From: JBHIDQ01 sp046760155 | GTDB lineage: Bacteria; Chloroflexota; Dehalococcoidia; Dehalococcoidales; RBG-16-60-22 | Direction of reading: 5' to 3' | Assembly (NCBI GenBank): GCA_046760155.1 | Contig: JBHIDQ010000088.1 | Location: forward strand, 1 to 6,190 | Length of the DNA: 6,190 nt | Part shown: positions 4,713 through 6,190 of the stretch, one piece after another | Position numbering within the stretch: position 1 is the stretch's first letter | Layout of the letters: every line of letters begins with the position of its first letter | Made by a program: the position numbers and the translations under genes | Notes under the pieces: model-generated | Databases searched by the model: none | Seen by the model: only the letters and a program-made list of their open reading frames with translations | Told to the model about the DNA's origin: nothing

Positions 4713-6052
4713 TGCTAGGCATAGAGATAAGCCCGATGCTGGTTACCATCCTCATGCTGGGGATACTGGCCATCGGCATCTTTTCTGGTTTTCCCCTGGC
4801 CTTTATCTTGGCCGGAGTCGGCTTCGCCTTCGGCCTTCTCTTCATGCCAGAAGGCAGGATTTTCGGCATGGCTATTATGCAAACCTATAAGACGATGACC
4901 AATTATGTTCTGCTGGCGGTTCCCCTGTTCGTCTTTATGGGGATGATGCTGGGGCATTCCGGGGTTGCCGAAAAACTTTTTGGCACCATGCACCTTATCA
5001 TGGGGGGACTCAGGGGTGGCCTGGCCCTGGCCACTATATTTGTCGCCACCATCTTTGCCGCCTGCACTGGCATCATCGGCGCCTCCGTGACCACCATGGG
5101 GATAATTGCTCTGCCCCCCATGCTCAAACGGAGTTATAACAAGTCCCTGGCTTGCGGCTCTGTCTGTGCCGGCGGCACCCTGGGCATCCTGATACCTCCA
5201 AGCATCATGATAGTCATTTACGGACCCATGGCCGAGATTTCGGTGGGCAAGTTATTTGCCGGGGCCTTTGTCCCCGGTTTTATCCTTTCCGCTTTATATA
5301 TGAGTTATATCGCCATCAGGTGCTGGCTCAGGCCTGGAGATGGTCCCCCAATATCGGTAGAAGAGAGACGAGCCGTGCCCACCAGCCAGAAAATCATGCG
5401 GATGTTATTCCAGATGATTCCCCCGGTTCTCCTCATCCTGGGAGTGCTGGGCACCATCTTCGCCGGGATAGCCACCCCCACCGAGGCGGCCGGTGCCGGT
5501 GCCTTTATTGCCACCCTCATGGCTGTTGTCTATCGTAGATTCAACTGGAAAGTTCTCAAGAGTACGACGTATGAGACGATGAAAATCACCGGCTTCATTA
5601 TGCTGCTGGCGATAGGGGCGAGTATCTTTACCGGCGTTTTCGCCTACCTAGGGGCTGGCAAGTTCGCCACCGAAGTGCTAGCAGCGGTGCCCGGAGGCAA
5701 GTGGGCCGCTTTTGCCGTGATGATGTTCATCGTGCTTATCCTGGGCATGTTAATCGAATGGATTGGCTCCATCTTCATTGTCGTTCCAATATACACACCG
5801 GTGGCGGCGGCACTCGGCTTTGACCCCCTCTGGTTTGCCATCACCGTCCTTGTCATGTACCAGACCGGCTTCCTGAGCCCGCCCAATGCCCATGCCATCT
5901 TCTATCTGCAAGCCGTCGCTCCGCCAGAGATAAGGGTTGAAGACATCATTAGAGGTGTCTGGCCGTTTATCGGTTTGATTCTGGTGGGGCTAACCATAAT
6001 CACTATCTTCCCGGAGTTAGCTTTGTGGCTGCCCAGTATTATAGTAGGATAA
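4712..6052 (+). CDS. dctM: TRAP transporter large membrane subunit (DctM)
   Basis: DctM is the Na+-coupled transport subunit of the TRAP system, with about 12 membrane segments. The 446-residue length is usual. Signature stretches are LAVPLFVFMGMMLGHSGVAE (68-87), GASVTTMGIIALPPMLKR (123-140), GTLGILIPPSIMIVIYGPMA (155-174) and GIATPTEAAGAGAF (252-265). The C-terminal half repeats the fold and ends with LSPPNAHAIFYLQAVAPPEI (388-407), where the SPP plus FYL..VAPPE pattern is typical of the 2-oxo acid and aromatic-acid TRAP group. The Asn-Ala-His after PP differs from the usual Phe-Gly or Val-Gly. The frame is open back to 4547 inside dctQ, but ATG 4712-4714 follows AGGGGG closely and overlaps the dctQ stop (TGATG), so it is the start. 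The next gene begins 32 bases downstream. Confidence 0.94.
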   Translation: MLGIEISPMLVTILMLGILAIGIFSGFPLAFILAGVGFAFGLLFMPEGRIFGMAIMQTYKTMTNYVLLAVPLFVFMGMMLGHSGVAEKLFGTMHLIMGGLRGGLALATIFVATIFAACTGIIGASVTTMGIIALPPMLKRSYNKSLACGSVCAGGTLGILIPPSIMIVIYGPMAEISVGKLFAGAFVPGFILSALYMSYIAIRCWLRPGDGPPISVEERRAVPTSQKIMRMLFQMIPPVLLILGVLGTIFAGIATPTEAAGAGAFIATLMAVVYRRFNWKVLKSTTYETMKITGFIMLLAIGASIFTGVFAYLGAGKFATEVLAAVPGGKWAAFAVMMFIVLILGMLIEWIGSIFIVVPIYTPVAAALGFDPLWFAITVLVMYQTGFLSPPNAHAIFYLQAVAPPEIRVEDIIRGVWPFIGLILVGLTIITIFPELALWLPSIIVG

Positions 6053-6084
6053 GTAAATAAGATTAGAACGAGAGGAGAAATTAA

Positions 6085-6190
6085 TTGAGGATTGAGCCGG
6101 AAGTATGTATTGCTTGTGAGTTATGCATCCCCTATTGCCCGATGGAAGCAATCAGTATGGAGGGTGATGTTGCCGTAATCGACGAGGACG
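6085..6190 (+). CDS. 4Fe-4S ferredoxin-type protein, 5' end (runs off right edge)
   Basis: Thirty-five codons are visible, starting at TTG (6085-6087) behind GAGGAG at 6072-6077 with seven-base spacing, an ideal Shine-Dalgarno that fixes this unusual start. Residues 8-19 read CIACELCIPYCP, the C-x2-C-x2-C-x3-C-P pattern of a [4Fe-4S] cluster, followed by MEAISMEG, the strand that normally follows the cluster loop. The protein could be a small ferredoxin or the iron-sulfur subunit or N-terminal domain of a larger redox enzyme; the window ends too early to tell. It lies 32 bases after dctM with no terminator between, so it is probably in the TRAP operon and may serve metabolism of the imported compound. 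Confidence 0.88.
   Translation, partial: MRIEPEVCIACELCIPYCPMEAISMEGDVAVIDED

Overview
The window most resembles the chromosome of an anaerobic Chloroflexota bacterium, probably Dehalococcoidia-like. The reasons are a tryptophan T-box leader in front of trpE, a solute-binding lipoprotein on a long Ala-Pro tether, TTG starts beside good Shine-Dalgarno sequences, and a TRAP transporter followed by a 4Fe-4S protein. This placement is an inference; a T-box-bearing Firmicute is not excluded.

Left part (1-2507), all transcribed leftwards. An NHL-repeat beta-propeller gene (1476-2417) is read from an extended -10 promoter near 2500. It carries residues that match the zinc and catalytic residues of peptidyl-alpha-hydroxyglycine amidating lyase (PAL), although no amidating monooxygenase domain accompanies it. 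A small two-helix membrane protein (1096-1353) follows, with its own near-consensus promoter (1384-1412). Next comes a complete tryptophan T-box: promoter 1031-1059, specifier UGG at 928-930, T-box sequence 758-772 and terminator 717-750. It controls the 5' part of trpE (1-701), which runs off the left edge.

Middle part (2418-2917), a 500-base divergent intergenic region. It holds the leftward promoter of the NHL gene and a perfect sigma-70 consensus promoter pointing right (2536-2564). Downstream is a roughly 190-nt structured RNA ending in a strong intrinsic terminator (2731-2761), about 157 nt before the next gene. This looks like a riboswitch or attenuator leader, or an independent small RNA, of a class I do not recognise. 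In 2761-2917 I see only A-rich sequence and the strong ribosome binding site of dctP.

Right part (2918-6190), all transcribed rightwards. A three-gene TRAP transporter consists of dctP (lipoprotein binding protein of the TakP-like group with an (AP)23 linker), dctQ (small membrane subunit) and dctM (large membrane subunit). A 15-bp hairpin separates dctP from dctQ, and dctQ overlaps dctM by one base. Thirty-two bases later begins a 4Fe-4S ferredoxin-type protein cut by the right edge. The likely scheme is sodium-driven uptake of an organic acid, switched by the leader RNA, with the imported acid fed to an anaerobic redox enzyme whose first gene is the iron-sulfur protein. The substrate cannot be read from the sequence.
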